From Irineochytrium annulatum (lineage: Eukaryota > Chytridiomycota > Chytridiomycetes > Chytridiales > Chytridiaceae), in NCBI GenBank assembly GCA_027600665.1, contig JADGJL010000001.1:248001-312000 (forward strand): 64,000 nt of DNA. Reading direction: 5' to 3'. The notes beneath the pieces are model-generated. The model ran no database searches. It worked only from the letters and a program-made list of their open reading frames with translations, and was not told the DNA's origin. How positions within the stretch are numbered: position 1 is the first letter of the stretch; every line of letters starts with the position of its first letter. Positions 50,487 through 58,763 of this stretch are shown piece by piece. The position numbers and the translations under genes are program-made.

Positions 50487-50903
50487 CTAGTCTTTGCCGA
50501 TGCTTTCCATTTGGTCTAGCAGCTTGCTTTCTGAAGGAAGCTTTCCTGTCTCTATGTCTTCATAGATCGTCAATTTGTTATCCACCGCTGCAAGTGCCTC
50601 GGCAATTTCAAGTTGGCGGCGATGTAATTCCTCTTTATATTCGTGAAGTATCGCTTTCCGTTGTGGAATCGTTGAATCCCCCTCCAGCGCCAGACTAACC
50701 ATATGTTTCAATGTAGATACCTTCATACCCGTTGCCCGGAAACAGGACATCAGTCTCATCCAATCCAAATGTTCTTCCTCGAACATCCGATTGCCATGTT
50801 GATCCCGCCTAATGAAAGGGAGCAGTCCCTCCTTCTCGTAATAACGAATTTTATGTGCAGGACAACCCAGCCGCTCGGAAGCTTCTTTTATCGAAAAAGC
50901 CAT
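50487..50903 (-). CDS. MerR-family transcription regulator
   Basis: A 138-residue regulator. The N-terminal winged HTH is FSIKEASERLGCPAHKIRYYEKEGLLPFIRRD split over two helices, then HGNRMFEEEHLDWMRLM, followed by the dimerisation coiled coil (LEGDSTIPQRKAILHEYKEELHRR). There is no metal-binding Cys/His loop, so it resembles the AdhR/NmlR type that senses reactive aldehydes. The promoter upstream has a 19-bp spacer with a dyad. AAAGGAGGAG precedes ATG 50903. Confidence 0.87.
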   Translation of the reverse strand: MAFSIKEASERLGCPAHKIRYYEKEGLLPFIRRDQHGNRMFEEEHLDWMRLMSCFRATGMKVSTLKHMVSLALEGDSTIPQRKAILHEYKEELHRRQLEIAEALAAVDNKLTIYEDIETGKLPSESKLLDQMESIGKD

Positions 50904-50958
50904 AATGCTGACTCCTCCTTTATGTTCATTTTGGGATGCATTTGGCCGGTTCTTTTAC

Positions 50959-50989
50959 ATCCTAAGGCTTCATGTTCACATTAAGGCAA
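50959..50989 (-). promoter_or_regulatory. MerR-type promoter with 19-bp spacer and dyad operator
   Basis: On the minus strand a -35 element (TTGCCT, 50984-50989) and a -10 element (TAGGAT, 50959-50964) are 19 bp apart. This long spacer is typical of MerR-activated promoters. An imperfect dyad of CTTAATGT and ACATGAAG lies between them. It faces the merR-akr pair, and the arrangement indicates autoregulated control by the MerR protein. Confidence 0.75.
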
Positions 50990-51323
50990 GCACTAATTTC
51001 AAAAAAATAATTTAGCTGATCACTTTTTTTAACAAATGGAGGACATAACACACGCTTCAGTACTGGGCAGTAACGATTAGAGGAGATTTGCCGAGAAGAT
51101 CGGTGAAAGCAGAAATACGGAGAAAAAGAACCTGGAGATGCTGGGGTTGTTTCACTTACTTCAAGCGTTGGGTGCCATAGAGTGCCCGAGCTTGATCTTA
51201 ATTCAATTGTTCCTTGTAGGCGGATATACACGTATGGCGCTTGCCACCTTTGCCTTAATCCGATACGATATCGTTTAGTCTGAACTAAGGCATTCCGTGA
51301 TAGCTGTAGAAACTTTTGCTAGA
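50990..51323. other. Gene-free stretch, no clear feature
   Basis: About 330 bp lie between the MerR promoter and the APH-fold gene. Open frames on both strands lack a ribosome-binding site and family match. A plus-strand run at about 51130-51280 encodes hydrophobic residues, but no start or homology is evident. It might be a decayed gene or leader; I cannot support either. Confidence 0.4.
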
Positions 51324-52187
51324 TCAAAGTTCCTCACATAATCGCTTCCATTTATCCCATGCCTTCAAGTATTCAGGCAGATCATCCGGATGATGCTTGT
51401 TACTCAGCCCAATTCGGCAATAGAGATGGACCAGAGCTTCCTCGATCAATCTGGATTTGTCCATTTCCACCTGCTCTAACAGATCGAACGCAGCAAATAA
51501 GGTTTCGGTGTTGATATCATCTGGCGAAGAGCTAAACGCATACAAGAAATCATAGAGGATAGGTCCGACCATTGGAGAGGGATCAATAACGCCGATGAGT
51601 TCATTTTGATCGTATACAAAATTATGAACCCCCGTATCTCCATGTAAAAGAAACCTCTCCTCTTCCTCATAAAAGAGACGATCCACTTTGGATTGAACCA
51701 GATGATAATCATCTGTCGTTAAAACACTTTCGATATTCATCTTTGCTTCCTGAACACTAATCTGATTGAATTCTTTCCATGTCCTCTGCGGGAACTCCAT
51801 TCTGCCCCATGATTTCGTATCTGTAGAACGCACATAGGTATTGAACAGCTCTTTCACCAGACGAGTTAACCATTCTTTCTTCAGTCCACGGTTGAAATGG
51901 GTTGTGCCTTCAATATAGGAGTAAATTAGATAAGTGTTGTCCTGAGCAGTCAACAAAACTTCAGGCAATAACGAAGAATTCTTATACGTCTCCAAAAACT
52001 GCTGGGCGATGTGAATCTGTTCAGGTTCATCTGATTTTAAAATATAGTGCTTATTCAGACTTGTACTCAACCGATAAACACGTCCAGCGGTGGTACCTGA
52101 CAAACGTTGAATTTCAGTGATCACTTCGTTGATATGATGTATCTTGAATAAGTTATTGATCTCATTTACCGTTGGATTGATTAACAT
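51324..52187 (-). CDS. Aminoglycoside phosphotransferase (APH) fold protein
   Basis: A 287-residue protein. The catalytic loop is LLHGDTGVHNF (H182, D184, N189), and GVIDPSPM (D202) is the metal-binding site. SGTTAGRVYRL forms the nucleotide-binding loop, and YLIYSYIEG is the hinge. It belongs to the small-molecule kinase branch; the substrate is unknown and resistance is not implied. The family resembles spectinomycin/homoserine-kinase-like proteins in layout. TGAGGAGAAC precedes ATG 52187. Confidence 0.85.
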   Translation of the reverse strand: MLINPTVNEINNLFKIHHINEVITEIQRLSGTTAGRVYRLSTSLNKHYILKSDEPEQIHIAQQFLETYKNSSLLPEVLLTAQDNTYLIYSYIEGTTHFNRGLKKEWLTRLVKELFNTYVRSTDTKSWGRMEFPQRTWKEFNQISVQEAKMNIESVLTTDDYHLVQSKVDRLFYEEEERFLLHGDTGVHNFVYDQNELIGVIDPSPMVGPILYDFLYAFSSSPDDINTETLFAAFDLLEQVEMDKSRLIEEALVHLYCRIGLSNKHHPDDLPEYLKAWDKWKRLCEEL

Positions 52188-52265
52188 ATAGTTCTCCTCA
52201 TATAACTAGGATCTTGATTCATTTGGTAAACATGCGGCAAGGTTAGCTTCGAATTGTACAGTGGG

Positions 52266-52739
52266 TTATCTTTCAAAATGGGCTCGTTCTTCTTGCTTGG
52301 AGCTAAAAATATAATCCGGATACTGGTTTGCCATGGGGGGAAGCTGATCCTCGGGGAAAAACTGCAAATCCTTCATCTCTTCATTATCGGGCATGAGTTG
52401 CCCAGATTGGATCCTGCATTCAAATACGATAGTCAAATATTCGACCTGATGACCGTTACTGTATATAAACCGTCTTGCTTCACCACCGTATACTCCGATA
52501 ATCTTCTCGGGTTCAACGACCAGACCTGTCTCTTCCAGTGTCTCTCTCACCATCGCTTGCGCCGGTGTCTCACCAAGCTCAATGGCTCCGGCAATCAAGC
52601 CCCAGGTTGATTCGTTATGTTTACGACCGAACAGGATCTCCCCTTGTTCATTTCGAATAATCCCAGCGACACCTGGCATAAAAATAAGCTCGTTGCCGAT
52701 CTTGTTCCTGAGGTTTTTGTAATAGTCTGACATGCCCAT
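52266..52739 (-). CDS. Nudix hydrolase
   Basis: A 157-residue Nudix protein. GAIELGETPAQAMVRETLEE with TG following (about 51-72) is the complete Nudix box. The N-terminal YYKNLRNKIGNELIFMPGV, followed by IIRNEQGEILFGRKHNES, matches the small Bacillota Nudix group. Metal-binding Glu residues are intact. AGGAGGTAAC precedes ATG 52739. The next upstream gene (a HAD phosphatase) is co-oriented 31 bp away. Confidence 0.88.
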   Translation of the reverse strand: MGMSDYYKNLRNKIGNELIFMPGVAGIIRNEQGEILFGRKHNESTWGLIAGAIELGETPAQAMVRETLEETGLVVEPEKIIGVYGGEARRFIYSNGHQVEYLTIVFECRIQSGQLMPDNEEMKDLQFFPEDQLPPMANQYPDYIFSSKQEERAHFER

Positions 52740-52770
52740 ACACAGTTACCTCCTGTCTTTTATTTTCTAA

Positions 52771-53307
52771 TCACCTTCCATGAATGATCCATTGTACGGC
52801 ATCCCAAATATCTGCTGCGATATAATCAGGTTCGGTCTCCAACCATTTGTCTCTATATTGGGTTAGTGAAGATTCCCCCCAGCCTGTTCTCACCATGATC
52901 TTGGTTGCTCCTACGGCATGGGCAGCAAGCATGTCTGTATCTCCCACATCACCAATGACTATGCATTTGGATAAATCCAGACCATGCTCCTCGGAAGCTT
53001 GCAGTAGCATCCCGGGTTTCGGCTTTCGGCAACTGCATTCTTGCTCATGTGGACATATATAGGAGTGATCGAATCCATACTCGCGAAATTGCGCTTCAAA
53101 ATCCTGAACACTTGCTTCTCCACGTGAGATTCGATATTGATTCGTAAACGCCAGTACCATAATTCCTTCTCGTTTCAAACGCATAATGGCTTCTTGAGCA
53201 TTGGGGTATAGGCTGAAATCTCTCGGATGAATAAAATGACCTGTCCCACCGATGGTTCCATCTCTATCTATAAAAACAGCTTGTATATTCCCATTTGCTT
53301 TCATCAT
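52771..53307 (-). CDS. HAD-IIIA (GmhB/HisB-N-like) phosphatase
   Basis: A 178-residue phosphatase. Motif I is FIDRDGTIGG (D14, D16), motif II is AFTNQ, motif III is CRKPKPG (Lys) and motif IV is IGDVGDTDM. The Cys/His loop CPHEQECSCRKP is the structural zinc site of D-glycero-D-manno-heptose-1,7-bisphosphate phosphatase-like proteins. No heptose pathway genes are adjacent, so the substrate may be another sugar phosphate. Confidence 0.87.
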   Translation of the reverse strand: MMKANGNIQAVFIDRDGTIGGTGHFIHPRDFSLYPNAQEAIMRLKREGIMVLAFTNQYRISRGEASVQDFEAQFREYGFDHSYICPHEQECSCRKPKPGMLLQASEEHGLDLSKCIVIGDVGDTDMLAAHAVGATKIMVRTGWGESSLTQYRDKWLETEPDYIAADIWDAVQWIIHGR

Positions 53308-53367
53308 GGTCTGTTCCTTTCCGAGAACATATTATTGTATCTCTCGCCTCGATCTAAAATTATTTCC

Positions 53368-53595
53368 CTATACTTTTTCATCGATTATATGCCTGCTATT
53401 ATCTTGCTGCTTATGGTGTTGCTGTTTTTTGATTTCAGTTTTAAGATAGTGTACTTCTTTAATTAATGCGTCCAACTTTTTCGATGTTTTGGATGAATCT
53501 ACGGCATACCGTATGATTGCCGCAAAGATAAGAACTACAATAATACTTATAATTGAGATCACTATAGCCCAGATAAATTCGAAAATGGTGCTCAA
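53368..53595 (-). CDS. Small membrane protein with a C-terminal coiled coil
   Basis: A 75-residue protein with a hydrophobic helix at about 5-30 followed by a charged helix (SKKLDALIKEVHYLKTEIKK) that looks like a coiled coil. The frame starts at TTG 53595 immediately after AAGGAG, with no spacing, so the true start could be an ATT nine bases later. No family recognised. Confidence 0.55.
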   Translation of the reverse strand: MSTIFEFIWAIVISIISIIVVLIFAAIIRYAVDSSKTSKKLDALIKEVHYLKTEIKKQQHHKQQDNSRHIIDEKV

Positions 53596-53605
53596 CTCCT
53601 TGCTG

Positions 53606-53878
53606 TCAAAAAACTAAATTGTAAAACTCTTCTGAGAACCAAAACCATATCAACCCCAGGATCACCATGATGGTGCCTAGTACTTTTAATATAATTTCGA
53701 TATGTTTAGGGATATCACCATGAGGTGGGTTATCTTCGAACTCATGATTAGGTTTAATTTCTCGATATCTCATCAGAACAAATACTTTGTATAAAAGGTC
53801 AGGAAAGAAGTAACACGCAACGCCCACGATAAATACGGGAGTAGATAAATAACCAAAGGTGCTGGTGGTCCATTCCAT
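53606..53878 (-). CDS. Small two-helix membrane protein
   Basis: A 90-residue protein with hydrophobic helices at about 13-34 and 62-82 and a polar middle part (REIKPNHEFEDNPPHGDIPK). The start is ATG 53878 because GGAGGGAAT precedes it; the ATG at 53893 overlaps that site. No family recognised. It lies 26 bp after the 53905 gene. Confidence 0.6.
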   Translation of the reverse strand: MEWTTSTFGYLSTPVFIVGVACYFFPDLLYKVFVLMRYREIKPNHEFEDNPPHGDIPKHIEIILKVLGTIMVILGLIWFWFSEEFYNLVF

Positions 53879-53904
53879 CTCTATTCCCTCCATCCTCCTT
53901 TTCC

Positions 53905-54342
53905 TTACTGAATTCCCGCCGTACCAAACGTATTTTCAATGGCATATTTATAACTTTCCCAATCAAAAAAGAATGGGCCCACCTGCAGTTTCTTGTCATT
54001 CAATATGAAATCTCTCCAGATCACCACATCATCTTCTCTATCAATCTTCACAGAAATAAACCCACATTCTTCATCCCCACACCAGGGACATACTAAAATC
54101 GGATATCTATCATGCAGGGATTCATGTGGCTTTTTAAGTAAAAAATAATCAATAAGAATTCTCTGATATTCATTGCTTCCCCATCCCAGACAAGGGATCA
54201 GATCATGTTTTTTCAGCCTTTGATAGAGCGATGTACCATCAATTATGATGTCAGCAAATCTCGTATTTTTATTCCCATCCTGTTCAGGATCAAACTCGTC
54301 GTATCTTGAAGCTAATTTGGTTTCTATGGTGCTTATTTTCAC
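53905..54342 (-). CDS. Hypothetical protein with a putative zinc-binding CPWCGDEECG motif
   Basis: A 145-residue soluble protein. LVCPWCGDEECGFIS near 83-97 has the CPxCGDxxCG pattern of a small Zn knuckle, followed by KIDREDDVVIWRDF. The remaining sequence is alpha/beta. Relatives are often mis-annotated as oxidoreductase, and some occur as immunity proteins; neither is proven. The start is GTG 54342, with GGAGGGAAT upstream. Confidence 0.58.
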   Translation of the reverse strand: MKISTIETKLASRYDEFDPEQDGNKNTRFADIIIDGTSLYQRLKKHDLIPCLGWGSNEYQRILIDYFLLKKPHESLHDRYPILVCPWCGDEECGFISVKIDREDDVVIWRDFILNDKKLQVGPFFFDWESYKYAIENTFGTAGIQ

Positions 54343-54378
54343 TATATTCCCTCCATATTCAGCCTCTGGTGTTCTCTC

Positions 54379-55242
54379 TCATTCTTCCTCTGCGAGAATA
54401 TCGGTACAGCGAACAATTAATTCAGGCATATTCTCTCCATCAAATAGAACATGAAGCTCATATCCGTTATCGATCCGATACAGTTCTTGATACAACCAGT
54501 AAGTGCCTAGAATTCCACCGTCTTGCTTGATGATTTCAGGTGCAACCAGCGTAAGTTTATTTATATTGGTGAAGCCCCCACGAGTGTCAAAACGAATGAG
54601 CACTTCATCCCCTGTCAACAGTTCCGTCACTGTACAATCATGAAATTGAACCCGGTTACGAATTTCTTCCGGAATATCCTGTGCTATAATAACTTCCCGG
54701 TATTCATTCGATACACGCTCCATCTCTCTCCTATTTTCTGCGCTCTGTTTCTTTAGCTGTAGCATAACTTCTCTCGTACAGTAGCCCAACGTAAACACAC
54801 GGATATCCGCAATTTGTTCAACGATTTTCTGTGGCAATTTCTCTGCCATATATCGAAAATTCCATTCCATTGATTCTCTATACTCTTCCTTGCATTTCTT
54901 CTCATCAAACGGAGGGCGTACATCATATTCTGCAATAAGTTTCTCGATATGCGCTCTTTGTTCCAGCGGCATGCGAAATACCATCTGATCCTCTTCCGTT
55001 ATCTCTTCCCCGCTAAAAGCCTTCTCTACACGAGTCATGACCTGACCATCATGCTCCAGCATGAAACGCGGGTCCAAGTTATATAACTCTCGCTCCTGCT
55101 CCACATGCGCTTTTTCCTTTCGTTTATATAGCCTTAAAAATAGATTCTCATCAAACTCATACGCTCCACTATGTACTCTTATACCAAAATGAAGATGTGT
55201 CTGCTGACACAGCTCATACCATTCTTTCGTTAAAAATTTCAT
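54379..55242 (-). CDS. DUF4085-family protein
   Basis: A 287-residue protein starting MKFLTKEWYELCQQTHLHFG, the DUF4085 hallmark. The N-terminal half is helical with many acidic and basic residues (FDENLFLRLYKRKEKAHVE). The C-terminal half is beta-rich (HDCTVTELLTGDEVLIRFD, NINKLTLVAPE) and ends in an acidic tail. Function unknown. The start ATG 55242 is preceded by CAGGAGAGG; the GTG six bases earlier is the first codon of the longer frame. Confidence 0.78.
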   Translation of the reverse strand: MKFLTKEWYELCQQTHLHFGIRVHSGAYEFDENLFLRLYKRKEKAHVEQERELYNLDPRFMLEHDGQVMTRVEKAFSGEEITEEDQMVFRMPLEQRAHIEKLIAEYDVRPPFDEKKCKEEYRESMEWNFRYMAEKLPQKIVEQIADIRVFTLGYCTREVMLQLKKQSAENRREMERVSNEYREVIIAQDIPEEIRNRVQFHDCTVTELLTGDEVLIRFDTRGGFTNINKLTLVAPEIIKQDGGILGTYWLYQELYRIDNGYELHVLFDGENMPELIVRCTDILAEEE

Positions 55243-55270
55243 ATGCACCTCTCCTGCTGATTTTTAGAAT

Positions 55271-55786
55271 CTACTTTGCGATTGAAGCGTAAAGCTTTTT
55301 TATTTGTGACGAGAAATTAGCTGCACCTGGAATATGTGTGCGTTTAAAAAACGCTGTTAATTGTTTAGCATGATTTTTGACCATATCATATTCAATGATG
55401 GTGTTAGCGATAACAGATCTCGTAAAACCTAATACCTCGACCACTTCAGATCGATCTCCTGCCTCAAGCTCCTCGCCTTCTGGAAATTCTCCATTTGGAT
55501 CATCTTCCAACTGTTCACTGAATGTTAATCGAGCTAGAACATAGGACATGATGTGGTCCTTGTCTCTGTCCATCTGCTCCATGATCCACTGTATACACTC
55601 TTCTTCGGTTGGAGCCGAAACACCGAAACCCTCTAGTACATATTTCCGTTCTTTAAATGAATCCATCAGCAACGATGCTTCAAAACTGGCATGCTCGACA
55701 AATTGGACCTGAGGTTTAAGCTGAATGATCTCAGCTGTTACCTGTTTATACCAATCACTCGTTAGAAATTGCTCTATGGTTTGCAT
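55271..55786 (-). CDS. Hypothetical helical protein
   Basis: A 171-residue soluble protein of no recognised family; acidic with several amphipathic helices (EEECIQWIMEQMDRDKDHI, SYVLARLTFSEQLE). AGGGGAGGCG lies 7 nt before ATG 55786, so I place the start there rather than at 55819. It is 28 bp upstream of the DUF4085 gene and probably co-transcribed with it. Confidence 0.6.
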   Translation of the reverse strand: MQTIEQFLTSDWYKQVTAEIIQLKPQVQFVEHASFEASLLMDSFKERKYVLEGFGVSAPTEEECIQWIMEQMDRDKDHIMSYVLARLTFSEQLEDDPNGEFPEGEELEAGDRSEVVEVLGFTRSVIANTIIEYDMVKNHAKQLTAFFKRTHIPGAANFSSQIKKLYASIAK

Positions 55787-55845
55787 CGCTACGCCTCCCC
55801 TATCTTCAGCCTTAACCATTCCTTATACTCAACAGACGCACGGGT

Positions 55846-56292
55846 CTACGCCAAGGTTTGAAAAAATCTGTGTTTTATTTCTTTGTCGTTTCGCGCAGCC
55901 CATTCATGCACAGCTTCAACCCCTGTAGTCTCCTGACCTCGTTGAAAATAAAAACATAGATCCATCGGCACTAACCGTTTACCATAGAGTTTGATGCCAA
56001 TCCGTCTGTAATTCATATAAATACACTCAATCTGAGATGCATCATATCTCTGATGTTTCGTAGAAATCACATGATCGCTTGCCAGCGTAATACTGGGTTT
56101 AGTGAAAAATAACCGCCAGATCAGGAAAACGATATAAACCAGAATATAGGTCAATAGAGCGATCAGGGAGTACTTCCAAATCCCATTTTTATCGTAAATA
56201 CCATCCCTGAGAAGTATTGCTTCCATGACCAACATACATAGTAGGCTCAACCATGCTCTTGGATAAATCGTCTTGTATGTGATGAGTTCCAC
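55846..56292 (-). CDS. Two-helix membrane protein with a PH-like C-terminal domain
   Basis: A 148-residue protein. Two membrane helices (about 12-28 and 40-62) precede a beta-rich domain (SITLASDHVISTKHQRYDASQ, CIYMNYRRIGIKLYGKRL) similar in pattern to a PH-like sensor domain and a C-terminal helix with VEAVHEWAA. The only start is GTG 56292, which overlaps AGGAGG and lies 3 bp from the Nudix stop, so initiation may depend on coupling. Function unknown. Confidence 0.6.
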   Translation of the reverse strand: MELITYKTIYPRAWLSLLCMLVMEAILLRDGIYDKNGIWKYSLIALLTYILVYIVFLIWRLFFTKPSITLASDHVISTKHQRYDASQIECIYMNYRRIGIKLYGKRLVPMDLCFYFQRGQETTGVEAVHEWAARNDKEIKHRFFQTLA

Positions 56293-56295
56293 CTC

Positions 56296-56790
56296 CTAAA
56301 CATTCTCTCCATGAATTCGAAGCCACTTGGAAGGGGCTTTTCTGGCAAAATGCTTTTCAACAAAATGCAAAATGTCATCAATTCCGGGCAATGCCGCATT
56401 GTCTTTGGCTTCGTCAAACGTCATCCATTGGTACTCGGTATGTTCATGATTTAATCGGACAGGCTGGCTTTCATCCACATATCCTACGAATACGGGCGCG
56501 GTATAGATATAATCCTCCTTGGGTGAATAATATTGTTCAAATTGATTGGCAGAATACAACCGAACTTTCGTAATGCCTGTTTCCTCGTGAACTTCTCTCA
56601 GTGCAGCTTCCCATGCCTTCTCGCCCTTCTCTATCCCGCCGCCAACATAACACCATTCATTATGCAACATCCGACCCGCCCGCTTTAACATCAGTACACG
56701 GTATTGATCGAGGCTCTTCTTCAACAGAACTACAGCCACGCCTTCACAACGAAAGGGCACTGCCTGTTTCGCGTGCTCCGCACCATTCAT
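56296..56790 (-). CDS. Nudix hydrolase
   Basis: A 164-residue Nudix protein. The Nudix box GGIEKGEKAWEAALREVHEE with TG following is canonical (about 51-72), with intact catalytic glutamates. The N-terminus (GVAVVLLKKSLDQYRVLML) leads to it, and YTAPVFVGYVDESQ is the final strand. ATGA overlap with the stop of the HxlR-type regulator suggests coupled translation. The substrate is unknown. Confidence 0.88.
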   Translation of the reverse strand: MNGAEHAKQAVPFRCEGVAVVLLKKSLDQYRVLMLKRAGRMLHNEWCYVGGGIEKGEKAWEAALREVHEETGITKVRLYSANQFEQYYSPKEDYIYTAPVFVGYVDESQPVRLNHEHTEYQWMTFDEAKDNAALPGIDDILHFVEKHFARKAPSKWLRIHGENV

Positions 56791-57185
56791 CTTCCCGACC
56801 CCTTCTCTTCGGAATCAAAGTCCTCCAACACTTTAAACTTATCCCCATGGATTTTGTCCAGATGATCTTCTCCCCAATAACACAAGTGGTCCAGAGCAGG
56901 CTTGAGTCCCCAGCCGTAGTCCGTTAACTCATACTCCACTTTGGGAGGAACCTCCGAATATACCTTGCGCTGCACAATCTCGTCCTTTTCGAGACCTCTG
57001 AGCTGTGTTGTCAGCATCTTCTGCGTAATGTCGGGTATCAATCGTCGAAGCTCTGACGTGCGTTTCCGTCCAGTCATCAAGTGATAGATAATCAAAGGCT
57101 TCCACTTCCCACCCATCACTTCCAAGGCCGCTTCCACGCCTACTCTATATTTCTTTGGAGCACTTGTTTCTCCATGTTCCGTCAT
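56787..57185 (-). CDS. HxlR-family transcription regulator
   Basis: A 132-residue winged-helix regulator. The HxlR signature AALEVMGGKWKPLIIYHLM leads to TSELRRLIPDITQKMLTTQLR and EYELTDYGWGL. There is one possible redox Cys near the C-terminus (HLCYWGEDH), so YodB-like thiol sensing is possible. It is divergent to an NAD(P)H oxidoreductase gene, the usual arrangement in which HxlR represses that gene until a quinone or aldehyde appears. TGGAGGGG precedes ATG 57185. Confidence 0.88.
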   Translation of the reverse strand: MTEHGETSAPKKYRVGVEAALEVMGGKWKPLIIYHLMTGRKRTSELRRLIPDITQKMLTTQLRGLEKDEIVQRKVYSEVPPKVEYELTDYGWGLKPALDHLCYWGEDHLDKIHGDKFKVLEDFDSEEKGSGR

Positions 57186-57288
57186 TATTGAACCCCTCCA
57201 TATCCAGTTGTATCCCAGATGAAAATATAATCTTTTTGCTGTTCTTTTTTTCTATTATTAAGCTCATTTCGAGGCATGCATTTAGGGT

Positions 57289-57336
57289 ACTTCAATGTTC
57301 CTATGGCACTTTATTCTTCTTATAGAACATCAAAGT
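57289..57336. promoter_or_regulatory. Candidate HxlR operator in the divergent promoter region
   Basis: ACTTCAATGTTC (57289-57300) and GAACATCAAAGT (57325-57336) form an inverted repeat with ten of twelve positions complementary, 24 bp apart. It lies between the divergent HxlR and oxidoreductase genes. A -10 box TATAAT at 57366-57371 faces the oxidoreductase gene with a poor -35, fitting a repressed promoter. Confidence 0.58.
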
Positions 57337-57431
57337 GCGTACTTCCAGATGTTTTCATACCTGTTTATAATAGCATCAGCCATTGATTTATGGCTACAAG
57401 ACCGCAATCCAGAAAGGTAGTGAAAGATAAG

Positions 57432-58019
57432 ATGAACGTACTCGTTGTAGTATCCCACCCGCGTAAGGATTCCTTGACCTTCCAGGTAGCTGAACGTTTT
57501 GCAAAAGGGCTTACCGAGGCTGGTCACGGTTATGAGATATTGGATTTACATGGAATTGGATTCGATCCGATTCTTCGTGAGATAGACGAACCCGACTATA
57601 CCCAAGAAAATCAGGTGTTCTCGCCTGAGGTTGAAACCGAGATGAAACGATTGAAGAAACACGATGCTGTGGCTTTTGTGTTTCCTCTCTGGTGGTGGCA
57701 TCTGCCAGCCATGTTGAAAGGTTATGTGGATCGTGTCATGAACAACGGGTTTGCATATGGCACGAACAAACTTCCTCATCAGCAGATATTGTGGATCTCT
57801 CTTTCGGGTGTGACGGAAGAACAGATGCATAAGCGCAACTATGGTGAATCAATTGCCAATCTGCTCAATGTGGGTATTGCCGATTACTGCGGCGTGTCCC
57901 GATCCAGGGTTGAGTTTTTATATGAAACGTTGGAATCCAAGCCTGAGCATTATGAGGCATTACTGAACCATGCACATAACCTGGGACTGAATTATGCCAA
58001 CGATCCTTCGACGCTATAA
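57432..58019 (+). CDS. NAD(P)H oxidoreductase (NQO1/MdaB-type flavodoxin fold)
   Basis: A 195-residue flavoprotein. It starts NVLVVVSHPRKDSLTFQVAE, the FMN-binding loop, and FVFPLWWWHLPAMLKGYVDRV (about 76-96) is the dinucleotide/quinone-binding signature of modulators of drug activity B and NAD(P)H:quinone reductases. Members reduce quinones by two electrons to limit toxicity. The start is ATG 57432, preceded by GAAAGGTAG; a frame from 57390 exists but has no family support. The divergent HxlR gene probably controls it. Confidence 0.87.
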   Translation: MNVLVVVSHPRKDSLTFQVAERFAKGLTEAGHGYEILDLHGIGFDPILREIDEPDYTQENQVFSPEVETEMKRLKKHDAVAFVFPLWWWHLPAMLKGYVDRVMNNGFAYGTNKLPHQQILWISLSGVTEEQMHKRNYGESIANLLNVGIADYCGVSRSRVEFLYETLESKPEHYEALLNHAHNLGLNYANDPSTL

Positions 58020-58078
58020 AGATATTATAGTGCTACATTAATATGAGGTCTGACGCTGCAACTCCGCTTGAACACGGC

Positions 58079-58103
58079 AAAAAGGTCGCTCCGAAGAGCG
58101 ACC
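58079..58103 (-). terminator. UUCG-tetraloop terminator after fusB
   Basis: GGTCGCTC and GAGCGACC form a perfect 8-bp stem capped by TTCG (minus strand), followed by five T residues. It lies 18 bp beyond the stop of the fusB-like gene. Confidence 0.92.
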
Positions 58104-58121
58104 CTGTTTGTTTAAATGTAA

Positions 58122-58763
58122 TTATTTTACGGTCGAGAGAAGAAACTTCTCCAGCATAGTGGTATCGGTGATGCTATGGTTGCAAGCTGTGTTATCCATG
58201 CATACGTACTGGGCCACGGAAGAAATGTTGTCCGGCGTATAACTCTTGGTCTTAACGTTGAAAAATCCGAGCTCCTGATGGCGATGACAGAACATACAAT
58301 ACCCTTTCTTGTTCGTGGCTGTAAGCCGTCCCTCAATTCCGAGGAATCTGCCTTCATGCGGATACACGATGAACAAGCGATCGGTAGCAATGTCGGTCCA
58401 TCTCAGATAAGTTGTACGTGCGTAATCGATGGATTCCAGATCCGGCACTTTGAGCTTCTTTACCTTGGGAAACAGCTTCTGAATCTGCTTCGCGGATACT
58501 TGCGGAAATGGAATCAGATATGCTTCCAGCTGGTTCAGATAGGTCTGCAACTCATGTGTCGTCTCATACGTGGATAACTGCTCCAGCAGTTGCTTTTGTT
58601 CCGGCGTCAGATCATTGAAGATGCCAACGGCATTCGTGCTGACGGTATAACGGACCGTATCCAATACCTTGGGGTCCACGACCGAGCGCAGCGTTTTCAG
58701 CAGGAAATCAGCTTGTTTATGAATATAATTGAATTGATGATTGTGAATAAATGGTGTTTGCAT
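58122..58763 (-). CDS. FusB/FusC-family EF-G-binding protein
   Basis: A 213-residue protein, exactly the usual length of FusB. The N-terminal helical domain has FIHNHQFNYIHKQADFLL, and the C-terminal treble-clef zinc site is made of CMFCHRH (two Cys) and the later VCMDNTACNHS. FusB-type proteins bind elongation factor G and free it from stalled ribosome complexes, giving fusidic acid resistance in staphylococci; chromosomal homologues in other Bacillota are probably ribosome-rescue factors. The start is ATG 58763; a longer frame to 58850 would destroy the family's N-terminus. A long structured leader precedes it. Confidence 0.9.
   Translation of the reverse strand: MQTPFIHNHQFNYIHKQADFLLKTLRSVVDPKVLDTVRYTVSTNAVGIFNDLTPEQKQLLEQLSTYETTHELQTYLNQLEAYLIPFPQVSAKQIQKLFPKVKKLKVPDLESIDYARTTYLRWTDIATDRLFIVYPHEGRFLGIEGRLTATNKKGYCMFCHRHQELGFFNVKTKSYTPDNISSVAQYVCMDNTACNHSITDTTMLEKFLLSTVK

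Noticed and set aside
50962..51231. An 89-codon minus-strand frame upstream of the merR gene
   Set aside because: It covers the MerR promoter and has no ribosome-binding site or similarity to a protein family.
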